Below are positions 1-8,910 of a DNA stretch of 33,137 nucleotides, in pieces. Each line of letters starts with the position of its first letter. Within the stretch, counting starts at the first letter, position 1. This stretch comes from a virus: IMG/VR virus record IMGVR_UViG_3300009182_000011, positions 1 through 33,137 of that record; one strand, written 5' to 3'. The notes below the pieces were generated by a model. The model made no database searches and had not been told where the DNA came from. It saw nothing but the letters and a program-made list of their open reading frames with translations. The translations under genes and the position numbers were made by a program.

Positions 1-123
1 AACGCTTGGGCTGGATCAAAGCTTGTTGGCTATTGCTAACACACAGGTTAGTGGGCTTGGCACGGCTTCGACTAAAGACATTCCTGCGACTGGTAACGCT
101 TCGGCAACGCAAGTGGTTTACGG
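1..123. repeat. Direct repeat, left copy (circular join)
   Basis: The first 123 bases are identical to the last 123 (33015-33137). A fibre gene continues in frame through the repeat, so this is best read as the overlap of a circular assembly and not as two biological copies. It could also be a short terminal redundancy of the virion DNA. The non-redundant length is 33,014 bp. Confidence 0.95.
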
Positions 124-1294
124 GTCAGACACGCGCCTAAGTGATTCGCGCACACCTTCAGGTTCAGCCGGTGGCGATTTGACTGGCACTTACCCTAACC
201 CTACTTTGGCGGCTACAGCGGTTACGGCTGGAAGCTACACCAACACTAACTTGACTGTTGACGCTAAGGGCAGGATTACGGCGGCGAGCAATGGCTCAGG
301 TGGCGGTGTTTCTTTGACACCTTCAGCAACACAAACGATTGTTGCGCAGAACGCTACAACTACACCGCTGATTGTTAAGGGTGCGGCGACACCTTCAGTA
401 AACCTTTTTCAAGTTAGCGACTCGGCAAATACTGAATTGTTATCGGTTAGATCAAACGGACAAGTTTTTGCTAACAGCCAATTAGCAGCAGGTGGAACAT
501 CACTTTTTATTGGAAAAGCCACTTTTAATTCCAACTTAACAACAGTAATTGGAACTGCAGGTGTTGATTCAACACAAACAGCACTTGCCGTTAAAGGTAA
601 TTATGATTTTACAAATAGCATTGCCGCAACGAATGTGCAGGAATGGAAGGATTACAACGGCAATACTGTAACGACCCTTGACCAATCAGGCAATATTGGT
701 GCTAACACTTTCGTAAAATCTGGTGGTAGTGCTACTCAATACTTGATGGCCAATGGTTCGACAACTCCAAGCACTTTTTTGCCGTGGACTACGGGCGCAT
801 ACTACGCAACTTCAAGCGCAAAATCTCTATCTGCTTCAACAGCAAACACCTTGGGCGTGACACCGATTTATGTGCCTAACACTATTACGGCCACAAGTTT
901 GTCGATACAATGCACGGCTTTCACAACTGCTGGACTTGTGAGAATGGGTATTTACAACAGCGGTTCGAACGGCCAACCAAGCACTTTGTTGTTGGATGCT
1001 GGAACAGTTAACGTTACAAGTATTGCCACTTTTAGCATAACCATAAGTCGAAGTCTTGCGCCCGGTTGGTATTGGTTGGCAGCCGTTCAAACAACTGGAA
1101 GCTTCAACTATGTTTGTTGCACAAACGCAGGCACTCAACAGACTTCGCCAAATGTGTTTACCCAACGAGTTAGTGCTACTGGAACTGTAATCAATATGTG
1201 GTATGTCACAGGTGTTTCAGGTGCTTTACCTTCAACGCCAACTTGGTTAACTGGAACTGGAACTACTGTTCCTTGCCCACAGATTGGAGCATAA
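1..1294 (+). CDS. Tail/virion fibre protein, C-terminal part (gene crosses the circular join)
   Basis: This is the 3' part of the fibre gene that starts at 32392; the frame is open from base 2 and ends at TAA 1292-1294. The full product is 638 aa across the join. The part here is rich in Gly, Thr, Ser, Ala and Asn with short beta-type repeats, typical of trimeric phage fibre shafts. A separate C-terminal domain of roughly 160 residues begins near base 790 with aromatic and Cys residues, and is a candidate receptor-binding tip. I infer adhesion to the host surface. A start at ATG 23 would be only an internal Met. The stop overlaps the next ATG by one base. The fibre class is clear; the ligand is unknown. 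Confidence 0.8.
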   Translation, partial: TLGLDQSLLAIANTQVSGLGTASTKDIPATGNASATQVVYGSDTRLSDSRTPSGSAGGDLTGTYPNPTLAATAVTAGSYTNTNLTVDAKGRITAASNGSGGGVSLTPSATQTIVAQNATTTPLIVKGAATPSVNLFQVSDSANTELLSVRSNGQVFANSQLAAGGTSLFIGKATFNSNLTTVIGTAGVDSTQTALAVKGNYDFTNSIAATNVQEWKDYNGNTVTTLDQSGNIGANTFVKSGGSATQYLMANGSTTPSTFLPWTTGAYYATSSAKSLSASTANTLGVTPIYVPNTITATSLSIQCTAFTTAGLVRMGIYNSGSNGQPSTLLLDAGTVNVTSIATFSITISRSLAPGWYWLAAVQTTGSFNYVCCTNAGTQQTSPNVFTQRVSATGTVINMWYVTGVSGALPSTPTWLTGTGTTVPCPQIGA

Positions 1295-1410
1295 TGCAAA
1301 TAATCACTTATGGCATTGGCGGTTACTGCGAGAAATGCGACCCTAGCCACGACCACCCACTCAACAACCTAATCAGTATCGAAGAAATACCAGACGAAGA
1401 GTTAGGCTAA
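1294..1410 (+). CDS. Small CxxC/HxH protein, 38 aa
   Basis: A short ORF starts with the ATG that shares one base with the fibre stop and ends 4 bases before the portal gene, so it fits the packed operon. Residues 12-15 are CEKC, followed by HDH at 19-21, which could bind one metal ion; the C-terminus is acidic. I recognise no family. Its position between fibre and portal suggests a minor virion or morphogenesis role, but this is only context. It may be an incidental reading frame, although the exact start-stop coupling argues for a gene. Confidence 0.5.
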   Translation: MQIITYGIGGYCEKCDPSHDHPLNNLISIEEIPDEELG

Positions 1411-1414
1411 GACA

Positions 1415-3184
1415 ATGGGATTACTAGACAACCTTGCTAACGCGCTCGCCAGCCGTATAGTCAAAGCTCAACCGATTGCGCCGGAAACTGTGAACCTGCC
1501 ACGCGAACAAAATGTTGGAAGCATTCCCTTTGCTCCGGGTGTTGCGCTTATGCCCCAAGCAATCAACACGCCACGCCTTGACGGAACTGGCAGAGCTGAC
1601 CCTAGACAATGGGAGTATGAGGTTGCTCAAAACATAAATGTAACCTCGAACCGCCTAATACCCTTCAAGACTTTGCGGGCGGCCGCCGATCAGATTGACA
1701 TTTTGCGCCGGTGTATCGAAGTGAAAAAGCGCAAACTTATCGGGTTGGAATGGGACATTACCCTTAGCCCTGACGCTATTGAGAAGGTTTCGCGCGAGCT
1801 TGGAGTTTCGCCTTTGGCGGCGCAACAGATAGCTAAAGAGAAATACAACGATGAGATTTCTAGGCTGAAAGAGTTTTGGAAGAACCCAGACCCGAGCAAT
1901 GGTTTGACTTGGCACGACTGGTTGTCGATGGTGCTTGAGGATAGCAATGTGATTGACGCGGTTGCGGTTTGGCCTCAATCGAATGTGCGCGGTGACCTCA
2001 AAGGTTTGCAGGTGTTGGATGGTTCAACAATCAAGCCGCTAATCAACGAGCGCGGTATGCGCCCTGAAGCTCCGCACCCGGCTTATCAACAAATCCTTTA
2101 TGGTTTCCCGCGTAATGAGTTTGCGGCCGCGACTGTTACCGAAGCAACCGATGGGGATTTTAGTGCCGATGAGTTGGCTTATTTTGTGCGCAACAAGCGT
2201 TCGTTTTCGACTTGGGGTTACTCGCCGGTGGAGCGTTCACTATCGTTAGCTTCGATTTACCTAATGCGCCAGCAATGGATTAGGGCTGAATATACTGACG
2301 GCGTTTTGCCTGAGTTGATGTTTAAGACTGGCGCTGATTTTACTGCCGATCAGAAACGCGCTTGGGAGGCTGTGTTCAATGATGACTTAGCCGGTCAGAC
2401 TGAGCAACGACACCGCGCAACTATTTTGCCTAACGGCTTTGACCCTGTGATTGTTGAAGGGTATGCGGAGAAGCTCAACAATATGGTGTTGGATGATTTC
2501 TTCATTACTTCTATTTGCGGGCATTTCGATGTTCAACCTTCTGAAATCGGGATGATGCCTAAGAGTGGTTTGGGTGGTGCTGGATTGCACGAAGGTCAGG
2601 CCGCTAACGCTCATATGATTGGCACTAGTCCTGACGCGGTTTGGTTGGCTGGGATTGTCAATCAGTTGTCTTATTCGTTTGCTGGTATGCCACGCGAGTT
2701 AGAGTTTAGGTTCATTGGTGGCGGGCGCAACGATGTTTTGGCTCAAGCTCAAGCTGACCAGATTTTGCTGTCAAGCGGCATAAAGTCTAGGAACGAAGCG
2801 CGCGCCGATCGCGGGTTGTCTTTGTTGGCGGCTGAGGAAGCTGACCTAACAACGATTATCACAACTAACGGCTCTTGGTTTGTGACCGAGGATGGACTGG
2901 TTGACTTTACTGGCGGAATGATTGACGCGGTGGCCGAAGGTGAAGCTGGTGTTGCGCCGGGTGAGGTTGCTCAAGAGCCTGTGACTGTTGACGCTGAGCA
3001 GGCTGAGTTTGATTCTTTAGCGATTGACGAAGCTAAAAAGTTTGTGCGTTGGCTAAAAAAGTCGCCGACTCGGGCGTTTGATTTTGAGGTTATGCCTAAA
3101 ACTTATGCCGATGTTTTGAACAAGTTTGTTGAGGTTCAAGACTTTGAGGGTGCGAAACTTTATGCAGAGTTTTTTATTAGATGA
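1415..3184 (+). CDS. Portal protein
   Basis: A 589-aa protein resembling siphovirus portals, the dodecameric ring at the capsid vertex through which DNA is packaged and ejected. The call rests on length, on position upstream of a MuF-like gene and a prohead protease, and on portal-like segments: an early region on conversion of helical segments (IDILRRCIEVKKRKL), a central stretch around QVLDGSTIKPL, and WGYSPVERSLSLA near the middle. The last 100 residues are acidic and Ala/Glu-rich. Two GCGGCCGC octamers lie in it (1679 and 2123). The stop overlaps the next ATG as ATGA. No catalytic motif is expected. Confidence 0.88.
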   Translation: MGLLDNLANALASRIVKAQPIAPETVNLPREQNVGSIPFAPGVALMPQAINTPRLDGTGRADPRQWEYEVAQNINVTSNRLIPFKTLRAAADQIDILRRCIEVKKRKLIGLEWDITLSPDAIEKVSRELGVSPLAAQQIAKEKYNDEISRLKEFWKNPDPSNGLTWHDWLSMVLEDSNVIDAVAVWPQSNVRGDLKGLQVLDGSTIKPLINERGMRPEAPHPAYQQILYGFPRNEFAAATVTEATDGDFSADELAYFVRNKRSFSTWGYSPVERSLSLASIYLMRQQWIRAEYTDGVLPELMFKTGADFTADQKRAWEAVFNDDLAGQTEQRHRATILPNGFDPVIVEGYAEKLNNMVLDDFFITSICGHFDVQPSEIGMMPKSGLGGAGLHEGQAANAHMIGTSPDAVWLAGIVNQLSYSFAGMPRELEFRFIGGGRNDVLAQAQADQILLSSGIKSRNEARADRGLSLLAAEEADLTTIITTNGSWFVTEDGLVDFTGGMIDAVAEGEAGVAPGEVAQEPVTVDAEQAEFDSLAIDEAKKFVRWLKKSPTRAFDFEVMPKTYADVLNKFVEVQDFEGAKLYAEFFIR

Positions 3185-4005
3185 AGTCTTTAGTCGCAAC
3201 GCTTGATGGGGTGCTTGCGCGACAGGCGGCGAGGCTTGCTGACGATGTGCGGCTTGGGCTTCGTGCTTCGCTTGACTCGCAAGAGGTGGCTAGGTTGTGG
3301 GCTGAAACTTTTGCTGGCGTTGAAAGCGTGACTACTCAAGAGGCTAGGGCTTGGGCGAGAACACATTTGCGAGTTGATGACTCAAGATTGTCTAAGGCGC
3401 TTGACAAGGTTTATGGGGTTGGCGGTGCTTTAGGTTATGACGCTTCGTTAGCTTTTTATGCTAAGGCTGGTTTGCGTAAAGCGATTGACCCTAAAAAAGT
3501 TGCTAACTCATTGAACATTAACTGGGGCAAATGGCAGGCTGGTTCGATGGCGGCCGCAATGATTGCTAACCCGAAGGGTGGGTTTGCTCGGTTGTTGAAG
3601 CGCAAAACAACTACGCTCAACGGCTTGAATGAAACAACATTGGACAGGGTTGGCACGGCGCTTAGTGCGAGCTTGGCTTTGGGTTTAGCTGATGAGGCGG
3701 TGGCGGCCGCTATCGCTGATGTGATTGGATCTGCGGAACGCGCGTTGACGATTGCAACAACTGAGATGAACTCTGCGATGTCGATGGCTTCGATGGACAA
3801 CTATACCGAGCTGGGCGTTGAGCAGGTTGAATGGCTTGGGCTTGAGGCTTGCGACATTTGTCAACCTAACATTGACCAAGGGCCGATTCCGTTAGGGTCA
3901 GAGTTTGATTCAGGTGACACCGAGCCGCCGGGTCATTCCAATTGTCGCTGTTCAATCTTGCCTGTTGTTGATGGCGCAACGGATTCTAACCTAGAGCTTT
4001 TTTAG
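3181..4005 (+). CDS. MuF-like minor head protein
   Basis: A 274-aa protein with the C-terminal signature of the phage Mu F / SPP1 gp7 head-morphogenesis family: TTEMNSAMS, then Y..LGVEQVEWLG, then a metal-binding-like block CDICQPN and PPGHSNCRC near the end. Such proteins sit inside the prohead near the portal and affect ejection or assembly. The gene follows the portal by an ATGA overlap, the usual order. Two GCGGCCGC copies (3550 and 3703) encode Ala triplets. A 46-base gap follows, with a possible promoter. No toxin domain is fused at the C-terminus, unlike some MuF proteins. Confidence 0.82.
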   Translation: MKSLVATLDGVLARQAARLADDVRLGLRASLDSQEVARLWAETFAGVESVTTQEARAWARTHLRVDDSRLSKALDKVYGVGGALGYDASLAFYAKAGLRKAIDPKKVANSLNINWGKWQAGSMAAAMIANPKGGFARLLKRKTTTLNGLNETTLDRVGTALSASLALGLADEAVAAAIADVIGSAERALTIATTEMNSAMSMASMDNYTELGVEQVEWLGLEACDICQPNIDQGPIPLGSEFDSGDTEPPGHSNCRCSILPVVDGATDSNLELF

Positions 4006-4013
4006 GCGTGGGT

Positions 4014-4019
4014 TATGAT
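4014..4019 (+). promoter_or_regulatory. Possible -10 element TATGAT
   Basis: TATGAT lies in the 46-base gap between the MuF-like gene and the next head gene, about 32 bases before the ATG. It is one mismatch from TATAAT. I see no good -35 hexamer 16-18 bases upstream, so this is weak. A promoter here would fit the high demand for capsid proteins. Confidence 0.25.
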
Positions 4020-4051
4020 TATTGGGTTAGCAAAATAGCTTAGGAGTTCTA

Positions 4052-4336
4052 ATGGCTTTGGTTCACATAAACGCGACTGTTGGCACGGCTGTCACGAAAG
4101 TTTTGACTATCCCTGTTGGCTTGGCTAACCCGATTGCGGTTCAGTTTCAGAACCTTGATTCGGCGGCTGTGTTTATTGGTGACGCAACTGTGACAACTTC
4201 AGGTGCGACTCGCGGACATTCAATCGCGGCGGCTGCAACTTTTCAGTTGTGGCTTAGCGGTGGCGATGTTGTTTGGGCTATCTCAGCGGCCGGCACAACA
4301 ACTGGCGCGCTTGTTGTTACTTATTCGGGTATTTAG
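4052..4336 (+). CDS. Small beta-rich virion protein (possible capsid decoration)
   Basis: A 94-aa protein with alternating hydrophobic and polar residues, many Thr, Val and Ala, no Cys and no charged helix, predicted by eye to be all-beta. It has an AGGAG ribosome-binding site at 4041-4045 and lies between the MuF-like gene and the prohead protease. Small beta proteins in this position are often capsid decoration or head-fibre base proteins, which is my inference from context. The text VQFQNLDSAAVFIGDATV resembles short phage head proteins with a jelly-roll or beta-sandwich look. No specific family is assigned. Confidence 0.6.
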   Translation: MALVHINATVGTAVTKVLTIPVGLANPIAVQFQNLDSAAVFIGDATVTTSGATRGHSIAAAATFQLWLSGGDVVWAISAAGTTTGALVVTYSGI

Positions 4337-4347
4337 GGAGTTAGTAA

Positions 4348-5607
4348 ATGGCTGAACTTGGTTTTGGTTATGCTCAAATCACTAAAAGTGATGAGCAACC
4401 TGATGGCACGATGTTTGTTTATGGCAAAGCAACCGATGAAAGCATTGACGCTGACTTGCAGATTGTGGACAACGCTTGGATGAAAACTGCGATGCCTGAA
4501 TGGATGATGGCTGGCGGTAACATTCGCGAACAACACTCAAGTATTGCGGCTGGCGTTGCGACTGATCTTGAGGAGAAGGCTGACGGCTTTTACATTCGCG
4601 CTCACGTGGTTGACCCTACTTCGGTGTTGAAAGTGAAGCACGGCGTTCTAAAAGGTTTCTCGATTGGTGTTCGTGGCGCGCGAGTTGTGCGTGATGAGAA
4701 GGCTATTGGTGGCAGGATTGTGGGTGGAACTGTTGTCGAAGTTAGCTTGGTGGACAGGCCCGCAAACCCTAACGCTAAACTAATGTTGGCTAAAGCCGAT
4801 GAACTAGGAAAGTTGATTGCTGTGAATGTTGAAATCCCAAGCCCTGCGGATGTGTTCAAAAATGATGCGCCGGTCGAAACTGTGGAAACTGTTGAAGCTG
4901 TTGAGGTTGTTGAAACTGAAATCGTTGAGGCTGTTGAGGCTGTTGAGGCTGAGCCGGTTGTTGAAGAAACACCTGCTGACCCTGCGGCTGAAATCGTTGA
5001 GGCGGCTAAGTCTCTGATTGCAACTCTAAACAAATACGATGCTGTTGCTTATCAGGCGGCCATTAGCGCTGTTGCTGATTTGATTATTGTTGAAGCTACT
5101 GAAATGAAAGCTGGCTCTGATGAGGTTGCCAGCTTGACTAACTTGCTTTGCGCGGCTCACGCTCTAACCGAATGGTATGAGGGCGAAGTTGCTGAGGGCG
5201 AAGTTGCGGGCGTTATGCCTGAAGCCGAAGAGGAAGAAATCTATTTGGCTGATAAAAGTCTGACACTCAACCCTGAACAGGTTGAAAGTGTTTTGAATAA
5301 AGCGATTGACGCGGCGAAGGTTGCTGTCAGCTCTGAGATGGACTTGCTAAAGTCGGCGCTTGAGGCCGAGGTTGCAAAGTCTGTGGAGTTGCAAGCCGAG
5401 CTTGAAGTTGCTTTGTCTAAAGCTGTCAGCGGTGGCCCGGCTCGAATGAACTTGACCACTCCAAACGAAAACTCAAACCTGTTGGCTAAGGCCGCAGATT
5501 ACCGAGCCAAAGCTAATAACCCTGCCGTTACCGATCGCGCCCTGAAAAAGGGTTGGATTGAAATCGCTGAGGGTCTTGAGGCTGAGGCACGAAAGGAAAA
5601 GAAATGA
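4348..5607 (+). CDS. Prohead protease fused to scaffold domain
   Basis: A 419-aa protein. Residues 1-150 match the HK97-type prohead serine protease: GGNIREQHSS with likely catalytic His63, KGFSIGVRG with likely nucleophile Ser105, and VEVSLVDRPANPNA. It cleaves scaffold and capsid precursor during prohead maturation. Residues 175-215 are a Glu/Val low-complexity stretch encoded by 9-base repeats. Residues 220-345 are Ala/Glu-rich, and the C-terminus has helical coiled-coil character (MDLLKSALEAEVAKSVELQAEL in outline), as expected of a scaffold. Fusion of protease and scaffold is known in other phages. The stop overlaps the capsid ATG as ATGA, suggesting coupled translation. Confidence 0.85.
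   Translation: MAELGFGYAQITKSDEQPDGTMFVYGKATDESIDADLQIVDNAWMKTAMPEWMMAGGNIREQHSSIAAGVATDLEEKADGFYIRAHVVDPTSVLKVKHGVLKGFSIGVRGARVVRDEKAIGGRIVGGTVVEVSLVDRPANPNAKLMLAKADELGKLIAVNVEIPSPADVFKNDAPVETVETVEAVEVVETEIVEAVEAVEAEPVVEETPADPAAEIVEAAKSLIATLNKYDAVAYQAAISAVADLIIVEATEMKAGSDEVASLTNLLCAAHALTEWYEGEVAEGEVAGVMPEAEEEEIYLADKSLTLNPEQVESVLNKAIDAAKVAVSSEMDLLKSALEAEVAKSVELQAELEVALSKAVSGGPARMNLTTPNENSNLLAKAADYRAKANNPAVTDRALKKGWIEIAEGLEAEARKEKK
4924..4950 (+). repeat. Tandem repeat 3 x GTTGAGGCT in the protease/scaffold gene
   Basis: Three perfect 9-base units encode Val-Glu-Ala three times, inside a wider Val-Glu-rich tract (about 4870-4975) with degenerate copies. It probably forms a flexible acidic linker between protease and scaffold. 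Unit number could vary by slippage without breaking the frame. Confidence 0.85.
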
Positions 5608-7202
5608 CTGTTCCAGTAATGGAAATGTTTGCCGATGCAGGCACACCGGCTAAGGCCGCTGCTCGCTTTGACGAATTCACCGAGGCTCTAAACAAGAGCT
5701 TCTCAAACCCGGGTTCAACTCCGGGTGTATCGCCAGCTCCACAGGTTGACGCTGTTTCGACTTTGCAGGCTCTTGCCGCTAACAAGTCTTTTTCAGCTGA
5801 CACTCTTTCAGCCCTAAACAACGCTCTTGCTGTGCAGATGGATGCGCAACAGAACATTGTGAAGGACATTGGTTTGACTTCGCCTCTAAGCTCAGGTTTT
5901 GCCGCCTACGACTTGGAAGCACCTGCCAAGCTTCTAACCCCGCGCCCAACTCCTCTTCGCAACAAGATTGTTCGCAAAAAGGGTGTTGGAACTGCTCACC
6001 GCACAAAGGTTATTTCTGGTTTCACCGGAACTGGCACAGGTGGACAGGCTGACATCAACGCTTTTCAAGCTGAAGGTTCAACCAACAGCTTCGGTTCGCT
6101 ATCGCTTCAGCGTGGTAAAAAGATTAGCTACACCGCTTACGACCAGACCTTCAATTATGCAACCTATGGTTTGTCTGACACAGTAAGCTTTGACGCTAAC
6201 TTCTCAGGTCTTGGTTTCCAAGACTTGCGCCAGCTATCAGCTCAGTCGACCCTTTACGCAACGATGTTGTTTGAAGAGAAGGCTTTCCTATACGGCCGTT
6301 CAACTGCTGTTGGCGCTCCGACTATCACCCTAACCGCTCGCGCAAAAGCTGGTTCTGAAGTTGCTCTTCCTGCTTCAGCAATCTATGTTTATGCTTCGAG
6401 CGATGCAGGTCTATTCGGTGAGTCAGTTGCTTCAAGCGTTCAGACTGTAACCCCTACTTCGGGTCAGGTTGTTGATGTTACTATTTCAGCTGCAATCACC
6501 GGCGCTGTTGGTTACAACATTTACGCTGGCGCTTCGACTGGTGTTGCTAACGCTTACTACCAAGGCCGCACAGGTTCACAGACCTTCACCTTGACTGGAA
6601 CGATTGCGACTACTGGCGCAACAGCTCCAGCCGCTGACACTTCGGCAATGGCTAACAGCTTTGACGGAATCATCCCGCAGATTTTTGCAGGTGGCGGTCA
6701 GGTGAACAACATCAACGGAACATTCTCAACCACTAACCCCGGTTCAGAGTTCCAGACTGTGTTCGCTAATGGTTACCAAGCTGTAAAAGCTGACTATGAC
6801 GAAATCTGGATGAACGGCTCAGACCGCAAACAGCTTTCTGACGCTATCAAGTCGAACGGCGCTAACAGCGCTTACAAGATCAACTTGTCGCAGAATGAAG
6901 TTGGTGGCTACATTGGTGGCGCTGTTGTTGGTTCGATTGTGAACGAAATCACAGGCAAGAATGTTCCACTCGAGGTTCACCCTTGGTTGGAGCAGGGAAC
7001 TGCTTTGCCTTTGTCTTATACCCTTCCTCTACCTGACTCTCAGATTTCTGAGACTTGGGCTTGGGTTGGGCCACAGGACTACCTAGGTCAGTCTTGGCCT
7101 GTAATCCAGCAGAGCTACGACTACTCAACGTATGTTCGTGGAACTCTTGTTGGTTACGCTCCGACTTACAACGCTTTGGTTACTGGTATCAAAGCTGCCT
7201 AA
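5604..7202 (+). CDS. Major capsid protein, HK97 fold, with inserted domain
   Basis: A 532-aa protein directly after the protease/scaffold gene and ended by a strong terminator. Residues 1-100 are helical and could be a delta-like N-terminal region removed by the protease. Residues 105-230 resemble the N-arm and E-loop region of HK97-fold capsids. Residues about 235-348 look like an insertion: Ala/Thr/Val beta strands with a GYNIYAG motif reminiscent of fibronectin-III or Ig-like domains. The capsid fold resumes at NSFDGIIPQI and ends with HPWLEQGTALPLS and a hydrophobic tail. The length is well above the 300-400 aa usual for simple HK97 capsid proteins, consistent with the insertion. Confidence 0.85.
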   Translation: MTVPVMEMFADAGTPAKAAARFDEFTEALNKSFSNPGSTPGVSPAPQVDAVSTLQALAANKSFSADTLSALNNALAVQMDAQQNIVKDIGLTSPLSSGFAAYDLEAPAKLLTPRPTPLRNKIVRKKGVGTAHRTKVISGFTGTGTGGQADINAFQAEGSTNSFGSLSLQRGKKISYTAYDQTFNYATYGLSDTVSFDANFSGLGFQDLRQLSAQSTLYATMLFEEKAFLYGRSTAVGAPTITLTARAKAGSEVALPASAIYVYASSDAGLFGESVASSVQTVTPTSGQVVDVTISAAITGAVGYNIYAGASTGVANAYYQGRTGSQTFTLTGTIATTGATAPAADTSAMANSFDGIIPQIFAGGGQVNNINGTFSTTNPGSEFQTVFANGYQAVKADYDEIWMNGSDRKQLSDAIKSNGANSAYKINLSQNEVGGYIGGAVVGSIVNEITGKNVPLEVHPWLEQGTALPLSYTLPLPDSQISETWAWVGPQDYLGQSWPVIQQSYDYSTYVRGTLVGYAPTYNALVTGIKAA

Positions 7203-7213
7203 TCGGGTTCGTG

Positions 7214-7255
7214 AAGGGTGGGGTGGCTTCGGTTGCCTCACCCTTTGCACTTTTT
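7214..7255 (+). terminator. Intrinsic terminator with UUCG tetraloop after the capsid gene
   Basis: Stem 7214-7227 pairs with 7232-7245 over 14 bp (several G-U pairs), closed by C-TTCG-G at 7227-7232, a very stable tetraloop. TTT then TTTTT at 7251-7255 follows. It lies between the capsid stop and the next start. It may only partly terminate, setting capsid mRNA above downstream levels. Confidence 0.85.
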
Positions 7256-7268
7256 GAAGGGATGAAAA

Positions 7269-7517
7269 ATGGCTAGAGTTTTTGGGCCGAGTGGTGTTGT
7301 TGGTATTGATGTTAAAACTGATCGCGGGACTCGGACTTATGACGCTGATAAAAAAGGTTTCATAAACATAACTAACGCTAATGATTTAAAGCAGGCTTTG
7401 TCTGAAGGGTTTACGAAGGTTGCTGATTATTCGGGCGTTGGTGCGGTGGGGTATCCTTGCCCTTGTGGTTTCAATTCGGTGTTTCGTAAATGTTCTAAGT
7501 GTGGGCAGGTCAACTAA
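7269..7517 (+). CDS. Small protein with C-terminal zinc-ribbon-like motif
   Basis: An 82-aa protein. The N-terminal 60 residues are a mixed alpha/beta stretch (GIDVKTDRGTRTYDADKKG), and the C-terminus carries CPCGFNSVFRKCSKCG, with two CxC/CxxC pairs that likely hold one zinc. It sits between the major capsid and head-tail connector genes, a place where phages often have a short head-associated protein. I do not know its function. A GAAGGGATG purine-rich sequence lies upstream and the start is the only sensible ATG. The next ATG comes directly after its stop. Confidence 0.7.
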   Translation: MARVFGPSGVVGIDVKTDRGTRTYDADKKGFINITNANDLKQALSEGFTKVADYSGVGAVGYPCPCGFNSVFRKCSKCGQVN

Positions 7518-8411
7518 ATGAGTAACGCGTATTCGCCGGCAACGCAACAAGTGTCTAAGCCTTACATTACGCTTGACACTTTCAAGCAAGCTCCGACTGC
7601 GCTTGACTATACGAACTTAGTTGTTGGCGGTAATCAGGCCGCGCAGGATGCCGAGCTGTCTAACGCTATTCTTAGGGCTTCGTCTTGGATTGACCAATAC
7701 TGCGAGCAGGTTATTGGTGCGACTGTTGACACCGAGCAAATGCGCGCGCGTATCAACCGCGATGGTCAACTGATTTTGCACCCGAAAAGTTATCCGATTG
7801 TGGCGTTGACTTCTCTGAAGGTTGGCTACAATCAGCAAAGCTTGACGGCTGTGCCTGACTGTTCTGTGGCTTGGTTGGAAGACCAGCAGATTGTGTTCCC
7901 TTATGCGAACGCTAACTTGACTTGGAGTAATCAGGGCGCGCTTAGTTTTGCGGCTGGTTCGACTGCGGGTAACAGGGTTTATTGTCAATACAGCTATGTG
8001 AACGGCTATGCGATTACAACCACGGCGAGCGCGTTGACCGCCGGTGCGACTTCTCTGACTTTGGTTGATGCTACTGGTTTGTTGCCGGGTTCGACTTTTA
8101 CTTTGTTTGATGGTGAGTTGACTGAGCGCGTGACTGTTGCCAGCTCTTATACTTTCGGATCTGCGACTGTGCCGCTTACTTCGCCTTTAGTCAACTCGCA
8201 CCTTGCGGGGATTTCGGCGAGCGCTTTGCCTGCCGCGATTCAAGAGGCTTGCATTTTGGCAACGGCTAGTTATTTGAAGGTGCGCGGAGATTCGGCTTTG
8301 GTTATGGGAATGGGTAACCGCGTGGGTTCTTCGGTTGGTTTTACAAGTTTGCAAGGCCCCGATATGGAACACGCTAAAGAGCTGTTGAAGCCGTTTAGGG
8401 TTATTCGATGA
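7518..8411 (+). CDS. Head-tail connector (adaptor) protein
   Basis: A 297-aa protein. The N-terminal region (DAELSNAILRASSWIDQYCE) and a C-terminal helical part (ALPAAIQEACILATASYLKVRG ending in LLKPFRVIR) look like the HK97 gp6 / SPP1 gp15 adaptor fold, which forms the ring below the portal. Residues about 80-220 are a beta-rich stretch (TALTAGATSLTLVDATGLLPG) that makes the protein about twice the usual 100-150 aa length, so an inserted domain is likely. It is translationally coupled to the next gene by an overlap. The adaptor assignment is inference from helices and position. Confidence 0.72.
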   Translation: MSNAYSPATQQVSKPYITLDTFKQAPTALDYTNLVVGGNQAAQDAELSNAILRASSWIDQYCEQVIGATVDTEQMRARINRDGQLILHPKSYPIVALTSLKVGYNQQSLTAVPDCSVAWLEDQQIVFPYANANLTWSNQGALSFAAGSTAGNRVYCQYSYVNGYAITTTASALTAGATSLTLVDATGLLPGSTFTLFDGELTERVTVASSYTFGSATVPLTSPLVNSHLAGISASALPAAIQEACILATASYLKVRGDSALVMGMGNRVGSSVGFTSLQGPDMEHAKELLKPFRVIR

Positions 8412-8902
8412 GTAGAGCTGAGGTTCGCGAGGCTGTTGTTGGTTACATTCGTGACGCGGCTATTCCTAACCTGAATAAGATTCATACTACTTTTCCGAAG
8501 CTTGCTCAGTTGCAAGAGAACGCGGTGGCGGGTCAGTTGTTTAGGGCGGCCGCTGTGGTTTACATTATGGGCGAAAGCGAGTCGCGTATTGCGGTTGGTG
8601 GGGCAAGCTCCGGTTGGAAGCGCATTGATTATGATGTTGACTTGCAACTTTTTACTGAGGGTTTTTATCCTAAAGCCGAAGACACGATGAACGATTTTGA
8701 TACGCTGGTTGACGCTGTGAAAGACCGCCTGCGCTCTGGCGGACACCGGTTGGGCAAGTCTGACGGCTCGGTGATTTGGGAGGCTGCTGAAGGCTCTGGC
8801 TCGGTTTCGGTGACTTATGGCGAACCGACTATGAACGACTTCGGCGTTGTAAACGGGTGGGTTAGTATTGTTTTTAGAGTTACACAAATGATTCAGGCAT
8901 AG
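8408..8902 (+). CDS. Tail terminator / tail completion protein
   Basis: A 164-aa protein starting in an ATGA overlap with the connector. Its order (connector, this gene, small ORF, tail tube) and its content fit the tail-terminator group: an N-terminal helix (VREAVVGYIRDAAIPNL) and a middle DYDVDLQLFTEGFYPKAEDTMNDFDTLV-type beta-helix unit shortened here to DYDVDLQLF. These proteins cap the tail tube and join it to the head. No motif is decisive; a neck protein of another class is the alternative. One GCGGCCGC lies at 8546. Confidence 0.65.
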   Translation: MSRAEVREAVVGYIRDAAIPNLNKIHTTFPKLAQLQENAVAGQLFRAAAVVYIMGESESRIAVGGASSGWKRIDYDVDLQLFTEGFYPKAEDTMNDFDTLVDAVKDRLRSGGHRLGKSDGSVIWEAAEGSGSVSVTYGEPTMNDFGVVNGWVSIVFRVTQMIQA

Positions 8903-8910
8903 GAGAAGCA

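Noticed and set aside
1-123. Terminal repeat as long direct terminal repeats or a cohesive end
   Set aside because: It is short and sits inside a fibre gene, which is more consistent with an assembly overlap of a circle; virion ends cannot be told from sequence.
4924-4950. Tandem repeat as a CRISPR or origin iteron
   Set aside because: The units are 9 bases, in frame, and encode a protein linker.
4826-5017. Plus-strand ORF rich in Leu, Arg and Lys
   Set aside because: It is the shifted frame of the Val-Glu repeat tract in the protease/scaffold gene.
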